A stretch of DNA of 64,000 nt from Xanthostigma xanthostigma (GCA_963575645.1 OY754467.1:36949108-37013107), one strand, 5' to 3'; shown: positions 10,684 to 22,233, counted from the first letter of the stretch. Numbers and translations are program-made. The notes: a model not told the origin generated them from the letters alone.

Positions 10684-10691
10684 CCCGAAGG

Positions 10692-11685
10692 TCTGTATTA
10701 TTACTTATCAGAGTCAACAAAAAAAAAAAAAAAAAAATAGAAACTTGAAACATCTTTAATAGGTCATAGACATGAACTTGTGTTAGTTTTCGGATTCAAC
10801 ATGTCATTTTCTATTAGTTTAAAGCTCTCTAGGCCGTTCGGGAACAAAAAACTAACTTTTGAATTTTGTAGAAAATCGACATTTTTCCCATAGGTAGTGA
10901 GTGTTTTTTGGACAAAATTCTAAAACCTCTCCGATCCTCTTCAAATTCGACATGTTTATCGTTAGATATAGAGTACTGCAACCGACCCCTTGGAGTCCGG
11001 AACTTTTTTAAAAAGGAGTACCTTTAAATCCGACAAAATTACATACTCTAAATTCTAAAACGCACAAACAACCTCTCAGGCTAAGCGCATATACCTGCTC
11101 CGTTCCGTCGTGGGTAATAAAAGCATGCATTGACGAAGATTTCCCGCAATAAATTTGCTTTATACCTACATGTCGGATTATAAGGAGTGCCGAATTAGAC
11201 AGGGGTCGTATTACCGCGGGTTTGTATTATAACTACAAATCAATGATTTGGTGTAGTTCCAGTGTTGAAAAACTTGAACCATAAAGTTCACAAAAATTCC
11301 GCCAGCTATCGTTAGTATACATTGTGCGAATGAGGCTTGGTGAGCTTTACAGCGAGCTTTGTTCGTTCGTCGTTCCGAAACTTGACGACCAGGTGATTCG
11401 TTTCTTACTGGCGACGTTATACGGAATTTCAGTAAAGCTTATAGTACAAGCGTTTTAGCACTGTGTGTTATAAAATCCAAAAACTTGATAACTCAGTACC
11501 AATAAATTTATTTTAATATACTTTTCTGAATCAAATATTTGATATTCGATATTTATTCATTAAAAATTGCCGCTTTTTACAAGCTTCTATTAAACTTTCA
11601 CATGCTTGTCAGTCAGTCAGTTTGGGTAAAATCTAAAAAAAAATAGATTAAGCTGTAACGCTGTATCATAATTTATCCATTAATG
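10692..11685. other. Interval with no recognised gene
   Basis: AT-rich with a poly(A) run at about 10720-10737. Short phrases such as 'CTCTCCGATCCTCTTCAAATTCGACATG' near 10926 echo the 290-460 repeat. I see no exon structure or RNA gene. Confidence 0.4.
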
Positions 11686-12208
11686 CAGAGTTCCCCAAAA
11701 TTTTTTGTCTCGTAGACCACTTGCCATGTTTTTCGGTTTTAAGTAGACCCCCTGCTTATCTGATATTAATTTTTTGCAAATTCATTGATTTCAAATGTAT
11801 TTTTGACAACCGGTATAGTGCTACTCACTTTGAACGATTAAATTTATAACGGTAGTGAAATGTTTTGTTTTATACATTTATTAATTAGATTCAAGTTAAA
11901 CGAATCAAATTAAAATTTACGTTCTGTTACATAAAATAACTAAGCAAAAAATAAATGCTTTTAGTGTGAGGGATGAACCTGATGCTTTAATATAATAAAT
12001 CAACATTTGGCATCAATTTAGTTAGATTTAATCTTAAATCTCTTCGGTTAACGATGTCCAGTTTGTTTCTTTTTTTGTTAGGAGATTCACTATCGTTGAC
12101 CCCCATTTTCATTTCATGGACCCCTAATTTTTTTTCCCGCCGACATGGACCCCTTGCAAGTTGTCGTCGACTCATGGGGGTCGATATAGACCACTTTGGT
12201 AATCACTG
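11686..12208. mobile_element. hAT-like MITE family H, copy 1
   Basis: Opens CAGAGTTCCCCAAAA and closes CTTTGGTAATCACTG. Flanks CATTAATG (11678-11685) and CATTAATA (12209-12216) match at 7 of 8. Copy 2 at 14611-15126 is highly similar along its length. Both carry 'GTAGACCACTTGCCATG' at the left and 'ATAGACCACTTTGG' at the right. The short reading frames inside on both strands are repeated in both copies and are not genes. Confidence 0.8.
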
Positions 12209-12384
12209 CATTAATAAAAAGAGATTATGGGGGTAGGTAATTGACATCAATGCTCCTGTACCTACCTCTATTATGTTATTGATCCTAACCGATAAACAAT
12301 TAAATTAAAATTTCTACAAAAATGTAGAACTATAGGTATAGGTACCTTATTCGGCCATTTTGTCTTTTTACATTATTTGTGACT

Positions 12385-12757
12385 AGCTGTTACCCGCGGC
12401 GTCGCACGCGATTGAGACGAAACATGGATGCATTCCCATTATTTGGAATAGTTACTCCTTTCTCGACGTAGACCTACTAATAAATTGATGACATTCAAAT
12501 GATCAACGTCCTGACAAACCTTGAAACTGACACCCATATTGATTTTAAGACTATTTACCTCTTTTCACCCTCGAAAGGGTTGTTTTTGAAAAAGCATGAA
12601 ACACGTGTTTATTTATTTGTTGACAGGAGTAATCCTGCGCATTTTCGAATTGATACATCTATATTTTATGATTTTTCCTTGCAAGTTTTGAATCCCCGTT
12701 ACACCCTTTTAGGGGTTGAATCTGTTCTTAACGGATGTCTGCCTCATAATAATTATC
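12385..12757 (+). repeat. Dispersed repeat R, copy 1 (5' part)
   Basis: Starts CTAGCTGTTACCCGCGGCG and continues through 'GAGACGAAACATGGATGCA', 'GATCAACGTCCTGACAAACC' and 'CCCCGTTACACCC'. It matches 18124-18600 and 26538-27541. It is broken near 12757 by inverted-repeat elements. A likely 3' end ('GAGCTGTGCGTTGATAGATC', then AGTC repeats) follows at 13967-14022. Probably a non-autonomous retroelement. Confidence 0.65.
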
Positions 12758-13158
12758 ATATGTGAATTTTCCTACGGTATAGTGCGTATTACTAAATTTA
12801 ATATTTTACAAGTGCGTAGCCACTGTTCGCTACATTGTTAAGAAACACCCATTGTTACATCGCTATATTAGAAAAATTTATTTCTCAAACAATGTCACCA
12901 TCGGGATACGAACCCCGAATCTTTCCACTATCGCGGCGGACTGAGCTACATTACTCCACAGTGACACAGCAAGATCAATTCATCATTCTAATAGGTATAT
13001 AGCAATTTGTAACTGTTTATTTCACATCATGCGAGAGCTAATTTTTATCTTAGGTAACGCTAGATATGAACCTTCACAGAAGTGAGAGTTATAGGTGAAT
13101 CAAAGAGTAAGTTATTAAATTTAGTAATACGCACTATAACGTAGGAAAATTCACATAT
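12758..13158. mobile_element. TIR element with 'ATATGTGAATTTTCC' ends
   Basis: ATATGTGAATTTTCCTACG and the following TAGTGCGTATTACTAAATTTA at the left are repeated inverted at 13116-13158, giving TIRs of about 40 bp. It interrupts repeat R. Its interior carries the left arm of a larger inverted repeat with a tRNA-like sequence. The exact target duplication cannot be set because the flanking R sequence is similar to the element end. Confidence 0.55.
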
Positions 13159-13564
13159 CAAATTAGGAGCTGTTTCATCCATAAGAAACATAAGTTTCAA
13201 CAATAAATGTCTTATTACAAACAGAAAAATGTCTGTTGACTTAGGACTAATAATAAAAGAAACAATTTCATCTTTGATTCACCTAAACTCTCACTTCTGT
13301 GAAGGTTCATATCTAGCGTTACCTGAGATAAAAATTAGCTCTCGCATGATGTGAAATAAACAGTTACAAATTGCTATATATTAGAATGATGAATTGATCT
13401 TGCTGTGTCACTGTGGAGTAATGAAACTCAGTCCGCTGCGATAGTGGAAAGATTCGGGGTTCGTATCCCGATGGTGACATTATTTGAGAAATAAATTTTT
13501 CTAATATAGCGATGTAACAATGGGTGTGTCTTAACAATGTAGCGAACAGTGGCTACACTTGTAA
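12806..13564. repeat. Inverted repeat with two opposed tRNA-like sequences
   Basis: Left arm 12806-13106 and right arm 13271-13564 are reverse complements along about 295 bp with few changes. The spacer is about 165 bp. Each arm has a 74-nt tRNA-like segment (12893-12966 minus; 13406-13479 plus) with acceptor-like ends TGTCACT and GGTGACA, an anticodon-like stem TCCGC/GTGGA and a T-arm GGGTTCGTATCCC. The arm boundaries cross the end of the 12758-13158 TIR element, so the arrangement is composite. Confidence 0.7.
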
Positions 13565-13603
13565 GTTATAAAAAAGACGGGTTGCACTCCGGGAGTGCCG
13601 GCA

Positions 13604-13950
13604 GAAGTGAAAACTTGAATATTAACGTCTTACTTTTTTGCATTTAGAAGCATTGTTTATTTATTGGCAACACTTGTAAATAAAATGGTTTGTATCATAG
13701 ATTGCATTTTTATGTACGCTACTTCAACGCTAGATGTCTAACGTTGTATAAAAAATAAAATGGTTTTTATCATAGATTGCATTTTTATGTACGATATTTC
13801 AACGCTAGATGTCTAACGTTGTATAAAAAGTATCTGGCAATTACTATCACTTAGAGAGTCTCACCCAGTTCTTACTTTTCCTGACGCGAGTTTAACATTT
13901 TTTACCCATTACAAAAAAGTGTACAACGCCGCTAAAGAAGTTTTCACTTC
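13604..13950. mobile_element. Putative MITE with 'GAAGTGAAAACTT' TIRs
   Basis: GAAGTGAAAACTT at 13604 is matched by AAGTTTTCACTTC ending at 13950. Inside is a 75-bp tandem duplication (13681-13755, 13756-13829; 'TAAAATGGTTTGTATCATAG'). No target duplication is clear, so this is tentative. Confidence 0.4.
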
Positions 13951-13966
13951 AATAATTATCCGTCCA

Positions 13967-14022
13967 GTATGGTTGAGCTGTGCGTTGATAGATCAGTCAG
14001 TCAGTCTGTCACGAATTTATTA
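13967..14022 (+). repeat. Repeat R, 3' end fragment
   Basis: GGTTGAGCTGTGCGTTGATAG followed by ATCAGTCAGTCAGTC is the tail seen at 18549-18590 in a complete copy. It is probably the displaced 3' end of the R copy that starts at 12385. Confidence 0.55.
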
Positions 14023-14610
14023 ATAAAAACTTGCATTATTGTTGTCTGTACTGCAAGTAATTTGTAAAATGTCGAAGCTGGAGAATAAACCTTAATGCTC
14101 CGCTGCTGATAAATGAAATGATACAATGTAGATTATCCAGTCTAGTGCTATATTATGCTCTTCTTTAGTATTAAAGTCCTACATGGCAAGTGAAGATAAA
14201 CCATCTCTCATTCTTATACATATTTTCATTTCATTCATTCTTTTCATAAAAACGTCATCATTTTGCGACACGATTTCATATTTTTGTCGCCTCTCAGTTT
14301 TTACGTCATAGTTAGAGTTAATGCGAAGGATCGGTTTAACTTATACAGTATGATCATAAATAAACACCATCAAAAACTGAAACTCCTTTAAAAAAAGCAA
14401 CTGAAACGCAGAAAATAATAAAGTATTGTTAATATAATAACTTTTTATGTGCCTGTGTACCTTTCACTAAATTGGTGCCGACTTCAAAACTGTATTTTTT
14501 TTTAATTAAAAAAAAAGATTCTATTTTTTTGAAGTTTTTGTATTTTTACTTTTTAATTAATTTGCACTACGTAGTTTGCATGTTGTCAAAACTACCAAAA
14601 ATTACTAAAT
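14023..14610. other. Interval with no recognised gene
   Basis: AT-rich single-copy-looking sequence. The open frame beginning at 14472 is long only because of a poly(T)-rich stretch and runs into the hAT-like element at 14611. No domain is recognisable. Confidence 0.45.
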
Positions 14611-15126
14611 CAGAGGTTCTCAAACTTGTTTGTCTCGTAGACCACTTGCCATGTTTTTCGGTTTTGGGTAGACCCCCTGCTTATCTGATATTGATTTTTT
14701 GCAAATTCATTAATTTCAAATGTATTTTTGACAACCGGTATAGCGCTACTCACTTTGACCGATTTAAATTTATATATTATAACGGTAGTGAAATGTTTAG
14801 TTTTATATACATTTATTAATGAGATTCAAATTAAACGAATCAACTTAAAATTTACTTTCTGTTACATAAAATAACTAAGCAAAAAATAAATGCTTTTAGT
14901 GCGAGGGATGAACCTGATGCTTTAATAATAAATTTTCAACATTTGGCATCAATTTAGTTAGATTTAATCTTAAATCTCTTCGGTTAACGATGTTCAGTTT
15001 GTTTCTTTTTTTGTTAGGAGATTCATTTTCGTTGACCCCCATTTTCATTTCATGGACCCCTAATTTTTTTCCCGCTGACATGGACCCTTTGCAAGTTGTC
15101 GATATAGACCACTTTGGGAATCACTG
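14611..15126. mobile_element. hAT-like MITE family H, copy 2
   Basis: Ends CAGAGGTTCTCAAACTTG and CTTTGGGAATCACTG, a classic hAT 'CAGNGGTTCTCAAA' terminus. The flanks TACTAAAT and TTTCAAAT are only partly alike. Nearly co-linear with 11686-12208. The left end here is closer to the hAT consensus than in copy 1. Confidence 0.75.
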
Positions 15127-15601
15127 TTTCAAATGGACATACTATTCTAACGCGTGTAATTGAAGTCAGCGTAGTTAAATATCAAATATAAATATTTCAT
15201 TGTGCTTGGAGCTTATCTGAGATGTAGGCAAGCTAAACAAAACAAAGATATACTATGTGGGCGGATCGAAATATCGAGTCAAGTGTTGACCGCAGTCACG
15301 GATTCGCGCAAAGCTGGTAAAAGTGTACATTTTGATTATGCATTACTAAGTATAATTTACCTATTTTCATGATGTGATTTATTTTTCTTGTGCGGATATT
15401 AATTATTTTAATTTTATGATGTTAACTTTACTAAATATATTTTAAAAGTAATTAAAAATCCTATGCTATATTTTCCAAAATTCTGTAAATGTTAAATTCA
15501 GCTTTTCACTGTATATACCTCAATCACATCCTGAATAAGCCCAACTCCCTAAAAATTATTTTGCGTTTCAAAAATATAAAATTAAGGTCCGAAGGGGTTA
15601 A
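15127..15601. other. Interval with no recognised gene
   Basis: Low-complexity AT-rich sequence between the hAT-like MITE and the Helitron-like element. No repeat partner found in the window. Confidence 0.4.
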
Positions 15602-16346
15602 TCTATACTAATATATAAAGCTGATGAGTTTGTTTGTTTGTTTTGTTCAACGCGCTAATCTTAGGAACTACTGGTTCGAATTGAAAAAAACATTTTTTTG
15701 TTGGATAGTTCAATTATCGAGGAAGGCTATAGACTATATAATATCACGCTACGACCAATAGGAGCGGAGTATCAATGAAAAATGTTGCAAAATGTATCTC
15801 AAAAAATAGCTTCTATTCAGATGAGATGCCGTAACCACATATATCAATATTAGGTCGTACATTCACAAGTCCGGCTGGGTCAGTCGGTAGAGCATGCGAC
15901 TGTTAATAATAGGGTCGTGGATTCGAGCCCCACGATGGGCGAATATATTTTTAATTTGTTTTAATTTCTACATTGCTTTCTGGTAAGGCTTACAGTTAAA
16001 TTTATTTTAATTTTATTTACGACTAATTAAAATTAAATAAATCTAGCTCATTTGAAAACTGTTGTAACTATAGGTACTTATATAAAAATAATTTTCCTAC
16101 AGTGTTTTCAATTAATTATTTATTATATTTTATTAATTACAGTAATTATTGTTTGAAAAGAAATTTATTACTTAAAAAAAGTATAAATACTGCTTTTTAT
16201 CGACAAAAACTTTTGAACGGTAACTCTGATCATCATGAAATTTGAACACAACATTCATCTCAGTAAACTAAGATGAACGTGCGTACTCATGTCCCTCCCT
16301 ACCATTCGTTCTTTTGCACACGGGTGAAACCGGGCAAGAGCGCTAG
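15602..16346 (+). mobile_element. Helitron-like non-autonomous element, copy A (tRNA-Lys-like insert)
   Basis: It follows an A and starts TCTATACTAATATATAAAG. It ends CGCTAG before a T, which matches the Helitron rule of TC...CTRR inserted between A and T. A short stem next to the end, CGG-GTGAAA-CCG, corresponds to the better 5-bp hairpin in copy C. The 745 bp contain the tRNA-like segment 15869-15941. It shares all blocks with copies B and C ('GAACGGTAACTCTGATCATC', 'GTAAACTAAGATGAA'). No Rep/helicase coding. Confidence 0.8.
15869..15941 (+). repeat. tRNA-Lys-like segment inside Helitron-like copy A
   Basis: These 73 nt follow the general animal tRNA-Lys(CTT) layout: acceptor GTCCGGC / ATGGGCG, D-arm GGTCAGTCGGTAGAGC, T-arm ATTCGAGCCC. 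The anticodon position reads GTT in a loop TGTTAAT, and the anticodon stem is broken (GCGAC against ATAG). It is probably a captured or derived pseudo-tRNA and not a working gene. Confidence 0.7.
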
Positions 16347-16925
16347 TGTATTATAAACACAACAGTATCAATTTATCGTAACGTATTTAACACATGGCGG
16401 AAAGTTTTAGGCCCGGCCCACAAGTCAAGCGGATACTACATTTACTTTGTGATCACGCTGTATTTAAGGACAATGTTTATATTCGACAACCCCGAAGATT
16501 GGTGTTGGAATTCGTTCTGTTAGCGATGCAAAGTGGGGCGGGGGAGGCGATCCGAGAGACGTGACAACGGGTGGTCTTTGCACTCACTGCCGCCGCTCCC
16601 GGGGGCTCTGGGACAACATGAGGCATTGTCTTGTCTCTGTTGCGTTCATTTACTGTGCATGTCTTCTTCATCATTCGCAGTGAGCACTTTGCCTCATTTT
16701 AATAATAATATGTTGTTCACAGCTCATAGACCGCAGTTATGAGTGACGTCGGTCCCGTGTAAGGTTTCTTTACGCTTTCAAGAGCCCTCGTTGAATCTAA
16801 AATATTATGACTTATGTTTATCATAAAACGAATTTTAAAGCTGTCGCGGCTCGTGGGTTCCAAGTTTATTGAATTGCTAGAAAAAGATTTTTTCTTATTC
16901 TCAAGGGTATAGACTATAGATAGGA
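16347..16925. other. GC-richer interval with no recognised gene
   Basis: 16480-16700 is clearly richer in G+C than its surroundings and ends with a pyrimidine run and CATTCGCAG near 16680, which could pass for a splice acceptor. Open frames exist on both strands here, but neither has a recognisable motif. A host exon or a captured gene fragment cannot be excluded. Confidence 0.3.
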
Positions 16926-17765
16926 CCCCGCACAAACCTTATAGGATTTGGTTCTCGGTTAAATGGTTTTATTTTATAGTTTAAAGGTTACTGAGAAAAA
17001 GTGTCCATGGGGGCATAGCCTAAAAATCAATAGATTTTTAACTTCAAATATGTTTAAGCAAGCGAGATTTCAGATGTATGGATATCTATTGAATTCACAA
17101 TTTATTAGTGTCCGACCGAAATTTCGGTTTCGGTCAAAAAACTGGTTTCGGCTTAGTTTCTGTTTCGGCTGCCCATCCGGCCGAAACCGAAACTACATTC
17201 GGAAGGTTTCGCGCTGAAATGCGATGCAGCTGCGAGCGACGAAGTGTCGTTTATGCCTGCACGCTCCGCGTTTTTTTTTCGCTTGAAAGAAAACTTTTTT
17301 ATTTTGATACTTTCGACTGAAGTAGGTACTTATTATTTGCATTAAAAATATTTATTTGGTTGTTGTATTTGATAGAGTTCTATTCAGACGTTAATCAAAG
17401 ATTTGAATATGTGATTAATTTAAAAAAAGGCTGATTATGATAATGTTTACTTTATTTTCCCCACGAAAACATGAAGTTTCGGTTTCGGCCGAAACTGAGA
17501 CTGAGGCTGAAATCAGGTTTCGGTTTCGGCCGTAAAAACTAGTTTCGGTCGGACACTATTCACAATCTTAAAAAAAACCAAAGCTCTATAAATATGTTCT
17601 CGAGTGCGCTGAATCCGAATATGACATTATTTTATGCAGGGTGACATCTTCCAACGTTACCTAGTTTTTGACTATTTTTCTATTTCTAAAAAAAGCACAA
17701 AAGTTGAACATGGAACATCTTTGTGAATTCAATGGGTATCCCTATATCTAGATCTTAGTTCTCTT
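16926..17765. mobile_element. Fold-back element F, copy 1, interrupted
   Basis: Starts GCACAAACCTTATAGGATTTG and matches 34893-35075 through 'GGTTTTATTTTATAGTTTAAA' and 'AAGTGTCCATGGGGGCATAG'. The right side ('CAATGGGTATCCCTATATCTA' near 17730) begins the inverted arm seen complete at 35213-35396, but the arm stops early. A MITE is inserted at 17106-17558. Confidence 0.6.
17106..17558. mobile_element. MITE with 'TAGTGTCCGACCGAAA' ends, inserted in F copy 1
   Basis: TAGTGTCCGACCGAAA at the left is inverted at the right end (TTTCGGTCGGACACTA). Subterminal regions carry repeated TTTCGGTTTCGGCC motifs, as in many hAT elements. TTCACAAT stands directly at the right (17559-17566) and at 17094-17101 on the left, with four extra bases TTAT between it and the left terminus. 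The F sequence at 35060-35090 gives the empty site. Confidence 0.7.
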
Positions 17766-18123
17766 ACGAAGCACCTAACTGAAATGGATTTACTATACAG
17801 GTTTTCCGGCAAATGAGATTGTAGCGTTTATACATTCATTAATAATCGTTCAACGTCAGATCTCGCTAGACGGCAGCACAGAATTTTTGTATAGTTCATA
17901 TCGTATGCTATACGCTGCTTACATTATACAAAATCTTTATAAGGGAGGAAAGTTAATTCCTTCACTTTAAAGAAGACACTTTCTCGAAAAAAAACTTTTA
18001 ATTAAAAATAACTAATGCCCTACTCTCTAGTTCTTATGAGTAATATTACATGTTATGAATTTGAGATTAAGGACGGCTGCACCACGAGAAGGCAAACATA
18101 ACTCTTACGTGATACTGTGTATT

Positions 18124-18703
18124 AGCCGATACCCGCGTCTTCGCACGCGATTGAGACGAAACACGGATGAATTCCCATTGTTTGGCATAGTTACTCCTTT
18201 CTCGAAGTAGACCCCCATAATAAATTTCAAAATTGTTAACATTCTCGCGATCAACGCCCTGACAAACCTTGAAAATGGCACCAATGTTGATTTTTAGACT
18301 ATTTGCTTCTTTTCACCCTCTGAAGGGGTTGTTTTTAAAAATGCATGAAAAACGTGTTTATTTATTTGTTGACTGGAGTAATCCTGCGAATTTTTGATAT
18401 GATGAATCTATCTTATATGGTATCTCCATGCAAATTTTAAACCCCCGTTACACCCTTTTAGAAGTAGAATTTTCAAAAATTCGTTCTTAGCGGATGCCTA
18501 CGTCATAATAACTATCTGTGTGCCAAATTTCAGCCCAATTGGTCAAGTGGTTTGAGCTGTGCTTTGATAGATCAGTCAGTCAGTCACGGTTTCCTTTTAT
18601 ATATTTAGATAAAACAATGTCACTCCGTCGCGTCAGTCAATCAGTCAGTCAGTCAGTCAGTCAGTCAGTCAGTCAGTCACGGTTTTCTTTTATATATTTA
18701 GAT
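18124..18703 (+). repeat. Dispersed repeat R, copy 2 (most complete)
   Basis: Runs from TTAGCCGATACCCGCGTC through 'GACGAAACACGGATGAATTCC', 'CAAATTTCAGCCCAATTGG' and 'TGATAGATCAGTCAGTCAG' to CTTTTATATATTTAGAT. The tail is partly duplicated: a second (AGTC)n array (about 18633-18680) is followed by a second copy of the terminal CACGGTTTTCTTTTATATA. No coding. Probably a non-autonomous retroelement with an AGTC microsatellite near its 3' end. Confidence 0.7.
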
Positions 18704-19552
18704 TAGTGTCGTGGTTAAACTTCGCCCGCAGTGTTTGTAAATATGAAAATTTTTGTTAATCTAATAAATCAAGCATATTTTACATACTTAGTATATCCCA
18801 AGGTTAATAGAGCAAATGTTGCCTCGGCCCGGTCGATAATAGTTGGTGATTACGTCATCCGGTGGATCTATCAACTTATTGAATTATTGAACTCTTCAAT
18901 GGCAGTATCAATATTCTGTCTTGATTTCTTTTACGCTTGTTAAATACTGCCATTTGACGTCACCCACCACTACTATCCAACGGAACGTGGCAACTTGTGT
19001 TCTACTAACCTAGATATATACCGATTAATTTTTTCACCTCTGTAAATTCTTAAGCTACGCCACTGTTGTGGTACAACTTTGATTGTAAACTGAATATTTA
19101 ACGAGATTCGAGTGTTAATTGGAGGTTAAACTACCTGTAACTAATTTTCGATTAAAAAGCCGGCCCGAACCGATATTTTATAAAAAGTAAATTACTTTGC
19201 TTTTTATAATTTCAATTCGTTTATTTTTATCCTTTCAACTTTCTTCTCTTCGGGTTTTTTTTTATTCTATTGGTTCATCTTCATTATACAGTGGCAGTAA
19301 TGTTCCCCAAGTGTGCCAATTTCCATGCATCTAACATAATGGCTTATTATAAGCATTATAGATGCCCAATACAGCCTGATTCCAGGTCCGGACTGACAAC
19401 CGTTTTGTTATCGGACTGAAAAAAACTTAAATACTTACAAAAAGCGTATTCAGCAGAAGGCAATATCGCACCCGTTTTAAGTACAAAAGCGTGTTATCGT
19501 CAGTCGTCTTTGCGCCGTGTTCATTTTGAATTTGAGGCGCTCAATTTATTGA
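18704..19552. other. Interval with no recognised gene
   Basis: AT-rich. Contains an imperfect inverted pair ('GTGATTACGTCATCCGGTGGA' near 18844 and 'GACGTCACCCACCAC' near 18956) that may be another small TIR element. No gene model is supported. Confidence 0.35.
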
Positions 19553-19849
19553 GATGTAGAGTTGCACATGAGGCCGATTTTGCCAATAGATTTGACTGCT
19601 AGTTTTCCAGCGTTGGTTTTCTTGACGGCTTCTTTTCAAGCTTGTTTTGTAGATGGGTTTGGTGCGAGCGCAGTGACTGAACTACATTCTATACAGCAAC
19701 TAAACACACCATGACCAGAGAGCAGAACGTGTGAGCAAATGCAGATACCATGACGCCATGTTGGTTTGTGGGCGTGTGTCCGTGTAGCACACGTGACAAG
19801 AAACTGGTTTCTGATTAATTTTTGCTCAAAACAAACAAGAAAATAGTTA
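19553..19849. mobile_element. Element G, truncated copy
   Basis: 'GATTTTGCCAATAGATTTGAC', 'TTCCAGCGTTGGTTTTCTTGA' and 'GTAGATGGGTTTGGTGCG' align with the left part of the complete G copy that starts at 19854. The terminal GGCCGCTGCACAC is degraded to GTTGCACATGAGGCC. Two G copies therefore lie side by side. Confidence 0.55.
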
Positions 19850-19853
19850 TTAA

Positions 19854-20281
19854 GGCCGCTGCACACCAGACTGGTTTTGCCGCTAGATTCCTTGCTAGAT
19901 TTAACTACTAGCTTTCAAGCGTTGGTTTTCGTGATGGATTTTACGTATTCGTTTCACACGATGTGTGTATTCAAGCTTGCTTTGTAGGTACGTACAGTGC
20001 GCGCGGTAACAAAAGTGGACGTTTATTGTATCTAAACAGAACACACACTAAGTAGTCCAGTGTTTGTTTGTGGGCGTTTGTTAAAGTCACCCACGTGACA
20101 AGATACTCTTTCCTGATTGGTTCTTGGTCAGAGCAAGCAGAGAACCTAGCCTCTGTTCTAATCTTGTGAGCTCGCAGGCGAGTCCGCAGTGACGTCATTT
20201 CCAGCCTCGTAGCCAGCCTGCCGGCCAGCAGAAGTCCAAGCCGAGTTTCTAGCAGTATTTCCTGCCTCGTGTGCAGCGGCC
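19854..20281. mobile_element. Element G, complete copy, TTAA-flanked
   Basis: Ends GGCCGCTGCACACCAGACTG and CCTCGTGTGCAGCGGCC form TIRs of about 20 bp, and TTAA stands at both sides (19850-19853, 20282-20285). TTAA targets suggest piggyBac-type integration, but the TIR lacks the piggyBac CCCT start. The small open frames on the minus strand inside it are repeat-derived. Related copies lie at 30736-32412, 28425-28472 and 19553-19849. Confidence 0.7.
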
Positions 20282-20285
20282 TTAA

Positions 20286-20846
20286 TATTGAAATCCATCT
20301 TGTAACCTCGCACGTGAGCTTCGTAATTGTTTGACGGCAATACTGCCTCCTAGTGAACACGCAACCGGAAATACGCATCTCGGAAGAGGTATGTCATTTT
20401 TTTCCTTTGAAAAAACCCTCGATAATCCGGTCGTAATATAGACCCAACGGTGATTTTTTTGTTTCTCGGTTGTGTACTTTGTTGAATAATATTTTCGTGG
20501 AAAGAAAATTCTTGATTTCAAAAAACTTTATTGTTTAATAAATTAGGAATACAGAACAGCGGCCTCCGGGCTTCAACACTTCACCTCTTCAGCTAACGTC
20601 TCTTCACTCCTGTTCCCTGGGTTCATCTTCATCTCTGTTTTAGGTTTAATTAATATTATATTTTATAAACGTAATGTGTAGACTCATATTATTAATTACG
20701 TTTGAAATTAAAAGCGCACCTTTTATGTATATAGTTAATTAGCAATTATAATAGCGTTCAGGTCAACGCCAAATACACACGCTGCTAGAAACTTTGATAA
20801 AATATGAGTGACAAAAAATGACTGAATTTTAATTGACTACTAGACA
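20286..20846. other. Interval with no recognised gene
   Basis: No repeat partner or domain found. Contains open frames below 80 codons only. Confidence 0.4.
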
Positions 20847-21394
20847 CAGCGTTGCCAGTTTTTTTTTTTGCCAAGTCGGGATTTTGGAACTTTGAGTGAA
20901 AACAGCAGGATTTTTCGTCGAAAGCGGGACATAGCAAAAAAACGTATATAAGAAAGTTTTCAAATACCTATTTTCTTTTTATTTGAATTAAAATTACGTT
21001 TACGTGACAATAGAGAGGTAGCAAAAATAGCTATAGAAAATTTTAATAAAAATATAATATTTTAAATCAGATTTACCCTATCGTTAAATAGTTGAGTCTT
21101 ATTCGTCTTCAGAATAAAAAAAAAAAACAAATCAAAATCAAAAAAGTTTTATTCATTAGAAAAATATGGCGTTTCGAACAATAGTCTGTGGAGTGAGTGT
21201 TACAAATTGCAACTTACAATAGTTAATAAGAGAATAATTATTTATAAGAATTACTTATTCATGATATTTCTGTGAAGATTTAACTTCTTTTAAAGTTATC
21301 CCCGAGTTATCCCTGAAAAGCGGGACTGAGTCTGTCCCGCGCGGGATTTAAAAATCGGGACGTCCCGCCAAAATCGGGACGTCTGGCAACGCTG
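20847..21394. mobile_element. hAT-like MITE with exact TSD ACTAGACA
   Basis: Termini CAGCGTTGCCAG and CTGGCAACGCTG. ACTAGACA is duplicated exactly at 20839-20846 and 21395-21402. Subterminal GGGAC / GTCCCGC motifs occur on both sides. A 'CAAATCAAAATCAAAA' stretch near 21128 resembles common LINE 3' tails and may be a nested fragment. Length is 548 bp, the same as the relative at 31154. Confidence 0.85.
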
Positions 21395-21402
21395 ACTAGA
21401 CA

Positions 21403-22233
21403 GTACATATTATAAAAAATGTAAGTTGAAAACTTCTCAGAAACAAGCCTTTATTAAAATAAACTAAAACGAATAAATCAAATTATTTTTTATCATTGTT
21501 GAACTGGCCTGAATGCTTTTCATGAGAAATTTAAATTTTGAATTTTTGCAAGCTTTTAGGTAAAGTCAACAATGATAATATAAGGATTTTTATTTGTTTG
21601 ACTGTTTGTTATTTTTTTCGTATTCGTACATTCTATTTTAATTAATTTTTTTGGTATCGTACATTCTATTAATTTAATTTCGTTTTAGTCATCTACTCTA
21701 TATGCAAAATTGGAAAGTAATAAATTAAGCGGAAGTGGTTCAAAATTCGACTTGTATGATTTAATTCCAACTAATATAGACTGCATGACTGACAAACATG
21801 TAAAGTTAAATAAAAGCTTGTAAATAAACCCTACTTATTATTTCTTGCAGTGGCATTATATACCTAAACTAATTACATTGTGACTGCTTTTTATGAAAAA
21901 TAAAAACCACGAAATCTGTAAGCAGGAGAACCAGCTCGAGCCTATAGCGGTGGACCGATATCTGTCGCATGAACCGACACGGCGTCAGCTACTGGGTAAC
22001 GCACGTTCATGGCTCACATGTGTGAAGTTAAACAACTTTGGTAACTATGGTGAAAACAGGTGGAAAAAACTAAAGTTTTCTCAGGTACTGATAACAGCGC
22101 CATCTTCCGTGCGCCAGAAAACGGTCCATATCGAAACACAGCAAGCAAAGTCTCCTGTTTAAAGACTTCGTAATAAAAACTTAAAAAAATGAACCTCCTT
22201 CTAAAAAGTGTATAATAATAAAGTTTTGAAGAC
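21403..22233. other. Interval with no recognised gene
   Basis: A frame of 89 codons at 21893-22162 has ordinary composition but no recognisable motif. An overlapping frame on the other strand makes coding doubtful. Confidence 0.35.

Noticed and set aside
12743-13960. A single 1.2-kb insertion in repeat R with TSD AATAATTATC
   Set aside because: The 10-bp match exists, but the interval is made of at least two TIR units with their own boundaries, so a single event is not supported.
14472-14819. 115-codon frame as a membrane protein
   Set aside because: The hydrophobic residues come from poly(T) tracts, and the second half is the left part of a hAT-like MITE found elsewhere.
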